The notes beneath the pieces were generated by a model, which ran no database searches, was not told where the DNA came from, and was given only the letters and a program-made list of their open reading frames with translations. From Mixophyes australis (Eukaryota > Chordata > Amphibia > Anura > Limnodynastidae): a DNA stretch of 64,000 nt. Positions within the stretch are counted from its first letter, which is position 1, and each line of letters starts with the position of its first letter. This document shows positions 22,245-34,536 of the stretch, one piece after another. The stretch spans positions 341,973,875 through 342,037,874 of the forward strand of contig JAVHZZ010000003.1 in the NCBI GenBank assembly GCA_036250195.1. The letters run 5' to 3'. Position numbers and translations under genes: made by a program.

Positions 22245-24692
22245 GTAGGTGTAGGACTCCTCGCTGTCGGAATTCTCCGCACCGTTAAAGCGTAACCAAC
22301 CCGTCTAACTCACCCCTGATTATGCAGAAGAGGATGATGGACCTCAAGGGTCAGAACTCAGAGATGCACATGGCTGAACAGTGTTAGTAAGAACATTTCA
22401 CTGCTCAGTTTCATGTTCCATAATCTGGAATAGTGTGTTCTCCCTGAGTCTGCAGCAGTGTGTGTGGAATCTGCTGGCTGAAAGACATTGGAGTCTGTTT
22501 ATTAACATTGCTCCAATATGAAGATTTTTTTATTGCTTCTTAATGCAGATTTCTTTTGGTTTGATTGAGCGCCATCCGAGTTCCCTGCTGCGAATGACAC
22601 ACCTAATACTAACCCTCACTCCAATATTTTTTCTTTTCTCGTACTCAGCCTAAACAATTATTCATTCCAATTGTGTATACACTGCTTTACTGTTGTTAGT
22701 TCAAGTACATGTGCTGGAATGTTGTTCTGCTACTCTTTCAGCAAAACCAAAAAATTGTACATAAAAGTTATGCCTAGATTTAAATCAGGAGACAGACTGA
22801 CACGGATGGAGACCAATAATGGGATGCACTAATAGAAATCCAGTAGACACAAACTGTTTCAATATCACACCAAGATCTAGCGCAATTTCAAATGACATCA
22901 AATTAAGTTTCTAGGATTACAAATACATTTCACAAAAAAATTACATTTTTTAAAGAAAAACAAAGGAATGTCTTCCCTATAAAACTTTAGTCTGATGCAC
23001 AAATATTTGCTGCCTTTAATTTTAGTGTTGTAAAACATTTTTACTGCTTTTGTTCAAACCAGGTATTGTCTATAATTATAGTTAAGCCTGTGTGGGACTA
23101 CAATCTATTTCAAGACCATCATTCTCACTACAGACTTCTATGTTACTATGGAAACCCAACATACACATAAATCCTCCATTATTGTACCATATGATGCGTG
23201 AAGGCACGTCAGCATTGAGGAGAAATATAATGTGCCTGAATCAAAGCGAGTGAACGTAACCACTGTAGACTTACAATCCCATACACCTGGAATCAAGGGG
23301 GCTGATTCATCATGGCACGCATTCTGAGCGCAACCCGCGTTCAGTAAGAAGGCTTTGTGCACTCCTGAATTCACCAAGGCACAGATCTCAAGGTTAGTTG
23401 CTAGATGAATTCGGTAGTAAAGCCACTAACACAGGGTAAAAACTGGCGTGGCTTACCATTGCGTCTGACTGTGGAAGTGTGTGCTCTGCTACTGACTGCA
23501 TGGCTCACGAACGTTTGAGTACACTAGGCATTTGAATTCCCTGCTTCTAATAAATAGGATGCTTGAGTTTACTCTGCAGGGGAGCTCTTAGAAGCTTATT
23601 TTGCATCATCTACCAGGGTTTTGTCTTAATTGAATCCCACAAAGTATTACAGGTGAAAGACCCTTGATGTCAGTGACTAATAAATATGGTCAACAGGACA
23701 CTACAGGTCACAGCATGGGCTTATAGCCATGGGTATGCTTGTGCTTGTAGTACTACATGTGCAAATATGGACAGATACTTAATGACAGTCTGGCCATCCT
23801 TGGATCTGGGACCTGTAGTGCACCAGGAACAATATACTTTGATGCATTATATTATTAATATTACTCCATACACACACCCACAAGGGGTGGGGAAAGGGTG
23901 ATAGTGTTTTCAGCACAGGTGTGGGTACCCCTTGGGGTTGTGGTGTATGGAGGGCCACATCTCCCTAGGGAATGCAGCCCGAGGGTGACTATTCAGGGGT
24001 TTGTTTTCATTATGACAGGGGGACCTCATGCAGCAGGATTCCCTGCTATTGTGCCACCAGCCCAGGCAGGTAAAGCCTAGTGCTGGTAATAGTGAAATTA
24101 GGGTGAACCCACGCTGTTTGCCGCCCATCTTTTGCTAGTTCCTGTCTAGGCTAGCAGCACTAGAGTTGATTAAGTTGTTTTGGAGGGCCATATTTTTTTT
24201 AATTTGTCTGTAAAAATATAATGATTTATGGCAATATTGTGACTGTTTCCCATATGATGATAATGGAATAATGGCTTTGAGCTCATAATAGTGTGTGCAA
24301 AGCAAATTAATACCTCGTTTATTATAGTAATAGGGGATGATGTCATCATTTTTTTTAGCCCTGCTACCCTCATCAGAAATTTCCTTGTCTAAAAAGTCTG
24401 GGAGTTAATATCCAATAAAAAGGGACATATGTATATTAGATATTAGTTTATGATCAAAACGTCCCATCATTAGGGGTCAGATGAATGTGAAAACACATTT
24501 TCATTTGTTTAAAAAACACAAACACATACCAATGTATGAATGTATGAACTTTTTTTTTTAATATATAAACAAACATAAAAAAAGAAAAAAAACAATGACA
24601 ACATTTTTCAATCAGGTCCACATTTTTTAAAAAAAATATAAGTTTTTTTTTTCACCAAATAAAGTTGGGATGGGGGATTGACGTCTGGGTAA
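22245..24692. other. No gene recognised
   Basis: Apart from the MITE fragment at 23297 no element or exon was identified. Frames at 23686-24128 on both strands are uninterrupted only by chance. Confidence 0.45.
23297..23400 (+). repeat. Fragment of GGGCTGATTCATCA-type MITE
   Basis: Starts GGGGGCTGATTCATCATGGC and continues with GCATTCTGAGCG, matching the right-end arm of the element at 29171-29833 read in reverse. Only one end is recognisable. Confidence 0.6.
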
Positions 24693-24830
24693 GAGGAGCT
24701 GGAAATCAATTGAGGGGGGTTGGAAGTCAATTGAGGGGGGCTGGAAAGCGGGTGAAAGAGTCTGCAAAGCAGTTTAGGAGGCTGGAAAGCGGATGAGAGG
24801 GGCTGAAGAGCGGTTCAGGGGGCTTTCAAT
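24693..24830. repeat. Degenerate 24-28-bp minisatellite
   Basis: Five to six loose copies of a unit like GGGGCTGGAAAGCGGTTGAG in direct orientation, with the leftmost copies reading GGAAATCAATTGAGG. Confidence 0.8.
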
Positions 24831-25063
24831 ATGGCTTTTTTACATTAACAGTAAAAACAAAAACTGTAAAAACAAAGGTGGAAAAATTAGATTAGCAAGC
24901 TGAGGTCAATTTGACAACATATATTACTTCTATGGGTGTACTTTGTATACACATTTGTCGGGCTCAGCAGAGATCTGAAGTATTACATAATTTGAAACGC
25001 TCTGCAAAGGTTCATGTTATGCTAAACACAGTAGTAGCCAGATGACTAGATATATATTTGTTG

Positions 25064-25171
25064 GGTGGGTTGGGTGCAGTTGATTGACAACAAACACTTA
25101 TTAGGCCCATAATGTCAGGTGGGTGGGGTGGAGTTGATTGACAACAAACACTTATTAGGCCCATAATGTCA
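25064..25171. repeat. 54-bp tandem duplication
   Basis: Two direct copies differ at about three positions, all near the start of the unit (GGTGGGTTGGGTGCAG versus GGTGGGTGGGGTGGAG). The shared part includes TTAGGCCCATAATGTCA. Confidence 0.95.
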
Positions 25172-25221
25172 GACACCTGTGGAACGGCAAACGTTGCCTA
25201 GGTCTAGGGTAAATCACATGT

Positions 25222-25978
25222 GTGAAATCAGGGCTTTATGATGACAACATTTTAATGCTGTCCCTCCAAACCCCCCAAAAAGCCAACATTATTAGATCAA
25301 GATACTTATATTCTTCAACAGCCTCCTTCTCTTGGTCCACCTGGCCCTCCTTCACCTCCTCCGATTGCATGGCTTCCTCAGCCTCCTGCATGGGTTCCAC
25401 CCTAGCCCCACTTCTTCAGAGGCATTTGGAATAAATATGACACATTAGCTGATTTCTAAAAGTTGTCTGTGTCTCACACTTACACAGAGACAGCCAGATA
25501 ATGTTAGGTTGCATTGTAAAATATCGAATACCACATAGACAATTGAGTGGCTAAATAAAAACACCTCTATACCACTTACAGATGGACTTGGCCTGGGCAG
25601 TTTATATTTATCACATAGTGAATTAGAAACTTCACTATTATGTGGTAGGCTTTGTACTTTGTCAAATTAAGGTTAGTACCAGACATATTGCATTGTAATA
25701 GGCCAGATCTAATAGTTATCTAATTTGCTAAACATAAATAATTGTGATTAATAGAGAACTTATGTCTACGCCTCTCTCCCTCAAATCTGCTAGGAGCTTG
25801 GGCTGCCTCTTCCTGAGGTCACTCTGTGGAATAGTAACAGTAGGCACCAGTTAACTGCCATGTACGGCCTCAATTTGTCCTCATTTGTAATGTACCGACC
25901 AGCAGGTCTGTACAAGTTATCCATAGCAGCGGTTAGTACCCGCAGATCAGCACGGGCGAACGTGGAAGCCCTCATGTT
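25222..25978 (-). pseudogene. Possible Myb/SANT-like transposon accessory gene remnant
   Basis: Minus frame 25975-25790 starts MRASTFARADLRVLTAAMDN and looks like the first helices of a Myb/SANT-like DNA-binding domain, as in accessory proteins of Harbinger-type transposons. After VNW the frame is lost, but another frame encodes SDLRKRQPKLLADLRERG, which would suit the rest of the domain. Further on (about 25410-25240, minus) an acidic stretch (MQEAEEAMQSEEVKEGQVD) could be a second exon. Spliced and frameshifted alternatives cannot be told apart by eye; the family call is tentative. Confidence 0.3.
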
Positions 25979-26254
25979 TGCAAGTCAATGAGACTTTTTA
26001 ACATTCCGCGCCTTGATTGGCTCTCAGTGCACGTATTGGCACAGGTACACAATTAGGGGAGTGGCAATGCCTAGCCATTCATACCCAGGCAATCGCAGGA
26101 GAGCGCACTTGCAAGCCTTATTTAACAGCTGGAGAGGTAATTATTCAGTCACTTAGGATCTCAGCAGAGTTCAGAGATTCTACATTGCGGTAATATGTTT
26201 GTATGTTTTTTGAGACATCTCTTACATCTCTATTAAATTGCCCCTAGTCTCTCT

Positions 26255-26383
26255 CAGTCTGTGTGTATGTTAGGGGATTTACATTGTAAGCTCCAATGGG
26301 GCAGGGACTGATGTGAATGAGTTCTCTGTACAGCGCTGCAGAATTAGTGGCGCTATATAAATAGATGATGATGATGATTATTA
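26255..26383 (+). mobile_element. L2-type 3' tail
   Basis: Carries TGTAAGCTCCAATGGGGCAG, then GTACAGCGCTGCAGAAT and GGCGCTATATAAATAGATGA with a short GAT repeat. This is the widespread 3' end of a vertebrate L2-like LINE or its SINE partner. Reverse-orientation copies lie at 27438 and 37630, and another + copy at 63500. Confidence 0.75.
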
Positions 26384-27437
26384 TCCAAAACTCTTTCTCA
26401 GTTCGAGGCACCCCCTAAGCCAAAATAATTACCAGGTAGTCCCCGGTTTGCTTACCACTGGTACTGGCCACAGCACCCCTGTTAGATCACCGTGGCACCC
26501 CAGGAAGCCTCGACGCACAGTTTCTGAACTACTGCCATAGTCATTGAGTCACAAACTTTTATACTACTACATGTAACAAATTATGGTAAACGAAAACATG
26601 TTTATTTAACTGAAACCTACATTACTTTAAACTGTAAACTCTTCAGGATCTCCCTTTGCTTCTGTGTAGTTCATATTTGTCACAAACTGCCATTTCTCTT
26701 TGCTATATATATATATTCAATGGTTTTCATGATCTGAAGCTCTACACGACTACTGAGATATCCTGCAGGTCTTCTGCATTATGTGAACACTTCCAACCCT
26801 TCATTTAGCCAGACAATAGTCAACCAAGAAGTCTGTTGTGGCAATCATAGCAAGATATACAGTCACGAGATAAGGGACCTTATTAGACATATGTGAACAC
26901 AGTGGCAGAGAGGCTGGACCAGTAACAATCCAGAATCAGAGGTCATATTTAAGGTCAGTAGGAAAAAAATGGTCAGGACACTTGGATCAATGATCAGACA
27001 GGCAGCAGTTAATCAAATGATTACAACATAAACATTTTCCAAGTCTAATATCAAGAGCACATACACCTATGTAGAAACAGCATTAATTCCTAATGGTAAA
27101 TGGTTATGTAATGACATCACTCAATGGACCCACATTAATCAAAGCTAATCAGGAGGTAAAAAAGAACAAATCCTTTGCTTGGCTCCAAGCCCCTGTCTAG
27201 AAAGTCATTAGTGGCAGGGGAGGCATCATTGATAGCATCTGAATCATGGACCTGTAGATTCACTGGTTCAAAAAATTAATGCACTAAGAAAGATGGAGCG
27301 CAAACATCAAAGTGCAGAACCATAACACAATGTCAAATAGTACATAGCCTCATAAAAACTTGTATCAAAATGTATCACAAAACTTCACTTGCATTACCCT
27401 ACTATTTTTGTCTTTTTGCCACTATCAGGGGCATGTT
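26384..27437. other. No gene recognised
   Basis: Short TA run near 26703-26715. No coding motif or dated repeat was identified; 26900-27290 may be old retroelement debris. Confidence 0.4.
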
Positions 27438-27692
27438 ATCATCATCATCACCATTTATTTATATAGCGCCACTGATTCCGCAGCACTGTACAGAGAACTC
27501 ACTCACATCAGTTCCTGCCCCATTGGGGCTTACAGTCTAAATTCCCTAACACACAGACAGACACACAGACTAGGGTCAATTTGTTAGCAGCCAGTTAACC
27601 TACCAGTATGTTTTTGGAGTGTGGGAGGAAACCGGAGCACCCAGGGGAAACCCACGCAAACATGGGGAGAACATACAAACTCCTCACAGATA
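27438..27692 (-). mobile_element. L2-type 3' tail, minus orientation
   Basis: Begins with the CAT-repeat tail and ATTTATATAGCGCCACTGAT, and contains CAGTCTAAATTCCCTAACAC. It runs to the block GTGTGGGAGGAAACCGGAG and CCCACGCAAACATGGGGAG, a segment common to fish and amphibian L2 LINE 3' regions. No reverse-transcriptase sequence remains. Confidence 0.8.
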
Positions 27693-27866
27693 AGGGCAAT
27701 TTTTATCTCAAATATGGATTAGCCATCTTCACTTTGGATTACACTGGAGCAAAAAAAGAACAATATTTTATGTAAGTATTTAGTAGGGAGGCAAGATGAA
27801 ATTGTGGAGGCCATATTAATTTCTTCATTAAGCAATTATGGAGATATGTATTTATTCATTAATACA

Positions 27867-28050
27867 AGGGGCACCACTTTTGATTTTAGCACTACTGGGG
27901 GCTCTATTATGTATTAACATTTAATTTTTGGCACTGTTATTTATTTAATTGTTAACTGGGGCACTACTCTTTGATTTTTAATGTGTGGGGCATAACTCTT
28001 TGATTATTTAAATATGGGCACTACTCTTTGATAATTTATGAATGGACCAA
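27867..28050. repeat. Degenerate tandem repeat of GGGCACTACTCTTTGATTTT
   Basis: Four to five loose direct copies of about 45 bp, the clearest between 27957 and 28040. Unit edges are eroded. Confidence 0.65.
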
Positions 28051-28944
28051 TTTACTCAGTTACAGGGCATCACTTGTAGAGTACACTTGTGGCACCAATG
28101 TGCATTCTGGCACTTGTAGTCCTTTAAGTGCCAGCATGCAAGAAAAGTCATGAGCTGTCAGTCACTTCAATCAAGCTTATATAATAAAATAAAGTTAATC
28201 CTCTAAAGTATATGTTTGAAACATAGAACTGTGTCATGCTATTCCACCCAGCTTTCCGATATTTATGTTCTTAGAATAAATAACCCAGACACCTACCTTT
28301 TGTAAAGCAAAGCTGGTTGTCCTTATTGCTTGTTTTTTTGGTAGCAATTAAGGTGATTTGAATTACATCCCAACCTGCAGTGCTACATTTTCTTCGTGCA
28401 AGGTTTTAAATTGTTTTATAGTTTATATTATCATTAAAATGTTATCTTATATTGTTTATCTTGGTTACTTTTATTTTTCTTTTAATTAGTAGATGTTTTT
28501 AAGTAGCTTAGATAAAGCTGCAAAGCTCAGAACCATAAAAAGTACTTATGTATTTGGTCATAAAAATGTTTGTTTCACACATAGAAATATATTTTGTTGT
28601 GCAAAAACAAGCCTATTGCTTAAGTTACATATGTCAAATAAAATAAATAGCACTTAAGGTAAGTAAGGTAAGTAAAATGTCATACATTGTTAATTTGTCA
28701 AGCTTTAAGATTTATCTGTTTTTCTAAATTAACCTACCGGATGATCTAAATGTTATCTGATCATAATTTCCAAGTCTTAAACATTTCCTTGAATTTCATC
28801 TCTTCAAGAAAACTTAGATTTAACTTTTTTTTGGGCTACCTCGGTTGTTGTTCTGTGCATCCTTTCATGCATGTGCATCTTTTTTTTTAACAGACCCCTG
28901 TTTAAACCAATCAAAGCTAGTGCTTAGTGTAGAAAGCTAACCCT

Positions 28945-29130
28945 ATCCTGGTGGCTAGTGTACAAATCAGAACACAGTTCATGAATCTAGGGTACGAAGC
29001 AGTCTCAGGTCCATGTGGCTAGTATAAAAAGCAGACTTTCATCCAGGTGGCTAGTGTAATAAGCAAATCCTACCTCAGGTGGCTAGTGTTAAAAAACACA
29101 CTAGACTAGTGTTAAAAACAGACCTAAGTT
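28945..29130. repeat. Minisatellite based on GTGGCTAGTGTAAAAAGCA
   Basis: Four to five direct copies of a 35-45-bp unit containing GTGGCTAGTGTA. Its diverged relative is at 40855-40975, about 12 kb away, so the unit is probably part of a dispersed element. Confidence 0.75.
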
Positions 29131-29170
29131 TAGGTAGCAAATGCAAAAATTTTGTCCCATTGCTCTTAGG

Positions 29171-29833
29171 GGGCCTAATTCATCAACGCGAATATTGAGC
29201 GAGCCGTCTAAAAAATCTCTCTGCACATGCCCTGAACTGGACCATACCCCAGTAAACGCAGCCATATCCACTCCGTCTTTGAACATAAAGGACACTTATT
29301 ACAGCCTACAATTTCAGGGAATGAGCAGGGTGGGGAAGGGGCATTTGGATGTAGTCAACTTACAGTAAAGGCACACCAAACCCAAGTGCATGCAGCCAGA
29401 TCCACCTCAAACTCTGGCCATCGTACAGTTACTTGTATCTCTTGCCCCAGCTACAGGGCAAGAGAGCCTAGGTCCTGAGTACTAGTCATGACAGTCTTGT
29501 ATGCATGCTATAACATGTGTTTGCAATCAGGAGCAACTCTAAAAAAGGGAGATTTTTTTTTTAAAAAAACCACTATTATATTTTCTTACTGTTTTATTAT
29601 TAATGTCAATGTTATTAACAGGTGACATTAATTCAATATTTAAGATTTTTTTCTGTTCGTTCTTTTGCTAATTTATAATCCACAGAGGTATTGGACGTAT
29701 CCAGCAGTGTCTTGTGTAGTAGGGCACAGTGGACCTGCACACAAATTCTTCAGTTTCGTTACCTATTGAATTTGGGAGTACACAGAGCCGATTTAAACAC
29801 ACTCTCAGAATGCGTGCCTTGATGAATCGGGCC
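29171..29833. mobile_element. MITE with GGGCC(T/C)GATTCATCA ends
   Basis: Left end GGGCCTAATTCATCAACGCG; the right end, read in reverse, is GGGCCCGATTCATCAAGGC. The left arm (CTCTCTGCACATGCCCTGAA, CCAGTAAACGCAGCCATATC) is related to the outer part of the 438-bp inverted duplication. The 663-bp interior has no long open frame. A flanking duplication could not be fixed. Confidence 0.7.
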
Positions 29834-31039
29834 CGATATCTCAGCACTATCATTTGTGATTGAGATGCTGTTTCTTCTATTGCAGTGAACTGAACTTCAA
29901 TCAGCATATGCCGATATTATTGGTTGGACTATGGATCAGGTCAGGTTGAAGGCTCATTTTCTGTTCCTAGCAACAAAAGAAATATCATACCTTCATTAGT
30001 CTTACAATAAATAATAAAAAGGTGAGCTGAATAGATAATCTTGGTGAAACTTTGATTGTGATGTCCGTAAAGGTTTTTCAAAAAGCAAATAGTCAAAATG
30101 CCCCTGTTCGCAGCTTACCTAATTTAATATGTTATCTGGAAAGTGCTGTCCGGCTCAATGTGCAATCAAATCTCTCAAATATCAGTTTAATTAAAAGCTG
30201 ATAAGCCATATGTATTCCACGCTGCTTCTTTGTGCTTTCACACTCATAAATTGCTTATAGTTTTTTTTTTTAAAAAAAGGAAGCAAGCCATAAGAACACA
30301 GGTGAACATTTCTTAGATTTGAATTTGCATGTTTATACCTTGCACAAACCCATGGGTTAAACACATTGAGCATATGCAAACAGGGCACAACTCCATCTCA
30401 GATCAATGATTGTGGGTTTTATGTATTTTTAAGGCATGAACACTCACAATGCACAATTTAGCATTAGTACAAAATGAGACCTGGGTTTTTGGATTGTACA
30501 TGTCCATCATAAATTACCCTCAATGGAATGTTAGTTTAATGTATAAAACATACAATGGTCTCAAAAGCAACTTTTATGTAAATACAATTTAACTAAATTC
30601 TTGTGTTTTGTACTGCAAATAAATTAGCGAAATTAACGGTTCTGGCTGCCATGGGCTAATATGTTTATAGCGCCCCTTCACCTTCTACGATAGGCTAAAG
30701 GTAAAAATAAAATTGTTCTTAATTTACAAACTGGCTTTCATCACTAACCCACCAATGTATACGTTCAAGTGTTTTCAAAACTCAGTTCTACTTGGCTTTT
30801 TAAATAGGTCGCGGAAATTTTGTCATTTGATTAATTTGCAATAAAATTAGAGCTATATAGGGGAACTTAAGCATGATATAATGTTTCTGAGGGTGAAAGC
30901 TGAGACAAGCCGTCCTTGTTTCTCCTACTTGCTTATCCTCAAGCAACTGTATGAGTAAGACTCATTGTCTTCAGCCATTGGGAAATTTTACTACATATTT
31001 CTTTCATGTTTTCTATTTACTCTGGCGAACAACTAATCT
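29834..31039. other. No gene recognised
   Basis: AT-rich sequence. Small frames at 30191-30388 and 30951-31202 lack motifs; the latter runs into the solo LTR. Confidence 0.45.
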
Positions 31040-31044
31040 CTTAT

Positions 31045-31543
31045 TGTCACAATCTGCATCCTGCAGCTCCTGTCGGCCAGGAACTATGTTGGACCTTTGT
31101 ATATTGATGTATCCTGGCTGTAGTACCATGTTCCACCAAAGGGGCCACTGTGGTACTCAGACTACTCTCTCATCTGACAGATTATTACCACCTGTTCTCT
31201 GAGTCTCCAGCACATTTATCCACAGATCATCACAGTCACTGTGTCTACACTTTCCTGTGGTAACGCTCTGCAGATTATTGCTACCGGTTCCAGCACATCT
31301 ACCCACAGCATCATCTCCACTACTTTGTGGCAAAGTCCTGCAGATCATCACATCCTGTGTCCTTTATCTTCAGTGATAAAGTCCTACAAACCATCGCCTT
31401 CTGCATATGTTATTTACTGAGTTCTTTTGTCATTTCTGCCAGACCCTCCCGTACTGCATCTTGAAACCTTTGTAACCGGTGTTTAATAAAAACCACTTCA
31501 TTCATTGTGCTCTTTCCGTGGTTTTATATCTGGAATGCTGACA
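31045..31543 (+). mobile_element. Solo LTR with perfect 5-bp target duplication
   Basis: 499 bp starting TGTCACAATC and ending ATGCTGACA, with the inverted ends TGTCA/TGACA. It is flanked on both sides by CTTAT (31040-31044 and 31544-31548). An AATAAA lies at about 31485-31490, shortly before the 3' end. The interior carries loose repeats of CCACAGATCATCAC type. Five-base duplication and end structure fit a Ty3/gypsy-type LTR left after recombination between two LTRs. Confidence 0.88.
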
Positions 31544-32026
31544 CTTATAATTTAAAATGAATTTCAGTTTATACCTCTTCCTGTCACAATTTTGTACCCC
31601 CAATAATTTTGCTTCCCCCAAAAGCTTTGTGCCTCAGGCTACAGCCTAGTCAGCCCATTGGATAATCAGGCCCTGGCAAAATTATTCTCATTAAGTCCTT
31701 TCTTTGTGAGTGCATATCATGTTCCATGTCTCTACATGAAAATATCATTAGCTGCACAAAAATAATTAATTACCCACTCCTGTACCTAGTAATGGGTTGT
31801 TACTCCTTTACAACTCTATTTCTTTTTATGAACAGGGACTTTTTAGGAAACTAGACATTTTCAAAACATGAGAATATAAGCTTGCCCTTTATTTCATCAT
31901 ACAGTTGCATCAGCCAGCAGGAGCAATAACATACCAGCACTAGAAGCAATAGTTGCCATGCCGTGCCTTTCAAATGTTATTCTGTTTGCTTACTGAAGTT
32001 GCACACAATGGGTGGTGGGTCTAACA

Positions 32027-32638
32027 CATACTTGCGAACCCTCCCTGAATGTCAGGGAGACTCCCTGAACTAGGGGTGATCTCCCTCACTCCCTGAAGAG
32101 TCTGACATTCTCCCTGATGCTGAGCCAGTACAAGACGTGTTTGGCTTTGCCATCTGTGGCATGATGACACAGTTCAGAAATTGTGTCCTATGTCCATGTA
32201 TTGATGCCTATGGATGTGGCCATTTTCATGGAGACCATTATTTAGTCAAAGACTGACTGGTAAGACAACATGACTTCAACAATGGAGACAGAAATGTAAA
32301 AGACACTACAGTCTCTAGAGTTTCATTAGCTGCTTTTCTTTAATGCATAGTTGCTTACTCTACTGGAATGTCCAGGAGACTTCCGCATTTCTGGGAGACC
32401 TCCCGGGCTCCCGGGAGAGCAGGGCAACCTCCCGGTTCTCTCTCCCACAATAGAAAAGGGGCAGGGACAGGCTTAATGATGCAAATATTGTGTCATCTTA
32501 CACTGCTGTAATTGGCTGAAATTGTGACAATCGGTTAGGGGCGGGGCCAAAATGATGCGATTCGTCAAACCCCGTCCTCGCACACTCACCTCCCCCTGGG
32601 ATCTCCCTTGAGCCAACAAGGAAAAGTTGCCAAGTATG
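32027..32638. mobile_element. hAT-like nonautonomous element with 8-bp duplication
   Basis: The ends CATACTTGCGAAC (left) and, in reverse, CATACTTGGCAAC (right) are flanked by identical GTCTAACA (32019-32026 and 32639-32646). Inside, the left end motif (GAATGTCAGGGAGACTCC) recurs in diverged form near 32360 as GGAATGTCCAGGAGACTTCC. This suggests an internal duplication or a nested second copy. No transposase frame is present. The 8-bp duplication is the hallmark of hAT elements. Confidence 0.85.
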
Positions 32639-32759
32639 GTCTAACATTATGCTCTGTTGCAGAAAGATTTGCATTGGGTCCTCCTTTTGTGAAGGCCTGA
32701 TTTTTTTCAGGTAGTACTCCAGTGGAAGGGATTCACAGAAACCAGGCCAGGTGAGGGTA

Positions 32760-33760
32760 AATGATTTCTAAAAAGTTCAATTGTACTTTAATCTGTGATA
32801 AGAAATCCTTATATTTTCAGCTGCTATTGAACCATGTGCTTTACACCAATTCAAAAGAAATTAAGAATTGTAATTTAGTATCAGCCAGAGAGTATGTGTT
32901 ACAGTATTTAACCCTGTGTTAACTAATGCAACCGCAGTCCATTTAAATAAGCAAGTGAATAATTAAACAATTGACTTTACACATTTCCTATTGTACAATT
33001 GTTTTATATTAATTGTATTTCTCTCTGATGTGCAGCTATTAATAACATAAAGGCTTTAATCATTGGATACATAGTTTACAATCTACTAATGATTTTAAGA
33101 GCAATTGCCATTTTTCAAGGCCACTTTTTCATCACACCATATAACATTGATTATGCTTATGTAAGGAAGTATGTCATTAAGCTTTGTCTTACTTTCAAGG
33201 ATGAAAACTAATTACATCATGCATATAGTTTACTTATTTAAAAGGCACGATTCTTGTTCAAATCAAGGGAATTTCAGAATTTAGCTTGTTTTACACTGAG
33301 CCATTTTGTTTTAATTACAACAGATTATGCCGTAATATTAGCTTTTAATTTAAATTTATTTCTAGCTGGACTTGTAATGGCCGCATGAACATAAAGTGTT
33401 ATTCAAATAAGAAGTTTCTCCACTCAAGTATAAGTATAAACAGCTGTGTTAGTTTATAATAAACTGCCCTATTTAATTAAGAATATTGATGTATGAAGAA
33501 CATGTTGTGTTCTTGTAAATTAGAGAAACATAATAGCCTGAAACAAGATTTAAGTGTTTTAATTTGTAGTAAAATGCCATTATTTCACAAATAACAGAGA
33601 CTGAAAGAGCCGTTATAAAACACCCACCATTGTTGACTTTGCCAAGATTAGAAGCAATGACTTTTTATTCAGTTTTTTAATGTTCTTATCCATAAAAAGT
33701 AATGAATTGATTCTCTATGATTAGGAGATATTCTATGGTTAATAGCCATAGGAACATGGC
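32760..33760. promoter_or_regulatory. Low-repeat ATTA-rich block, candidate conserved noncoding sequence
   Basis: About 1 kb with no recognisable transposon, microsatellite or long frame. It is dense in TAAT/ATTA and TTAATTAA-like cores (for example around 33310-33360 and 33470). In a window otherwise full of insertions, a block this long without insertions may be under constraint. This is inference from texture only. Confidence 0.3.
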
Positions 33761-34536
33761 GCTCACACATTGCACATAGAAGGCAGAGTTACTGTAATAC
33801 AAAGACTGAAACTCTCTTTGAAGGCTGCCTACCACTCAGGGTTATTTACCAATGGGCACTGAATATGTGCAGTGTACACACATTTTGTAACATGGCCTGT
33901 CTACTTTTTGCACAAAAGCGCACATTCTATGTGTAGCATACGGATGTAGCCCCATCTACAAACTGGTCAGAGCTGCTGAAATACAAACATGATCCCTATA
34001 CTTATATTGGGACACATTTGGAAAATTCCAGGTGCCCAGTTCTAGGCAAACTATGTAATAATGATTTTCAAAAAATCATGAGTGACACATGTTGTTTGCC
34101 TTTACATGCTCATTGTGAAGAGTAGGATGGCATCTCTGTCCGCCCTATGATCCTCCTCCACTTCCCCCTTGTGACAATGTCATTGTGTGTGTGGGAAGGG
34201 GGGGGGGGTGAATTAGCATGAGTCAATGTCTGTTACACTACCTTCATTGTGTCTACCGGCCAGGTTTGATGATGTCATCACACTGGCTGGCTAGCAGTGT
34301 CCACGTGTACATGTGGGTGCTAAGGATGCAGAGGATCATGGAAATATAATTGCTTTATAAAAATCCAGGCCTTGCACTGCATTCTACCTCTCTCATCATG
34401 GGCAAGGGCAGAATGGGCTGGGGGGCACGGGGGCATCTGCCCCCCTTGCTGTCCCATAGTGGGCTCGCTTGGGCTGTTCCTAATAGGCTGCTGAGTTACG
34501 TCTTGCCCCCCCAGGCTAAAATTTGACAGCCCTGCC

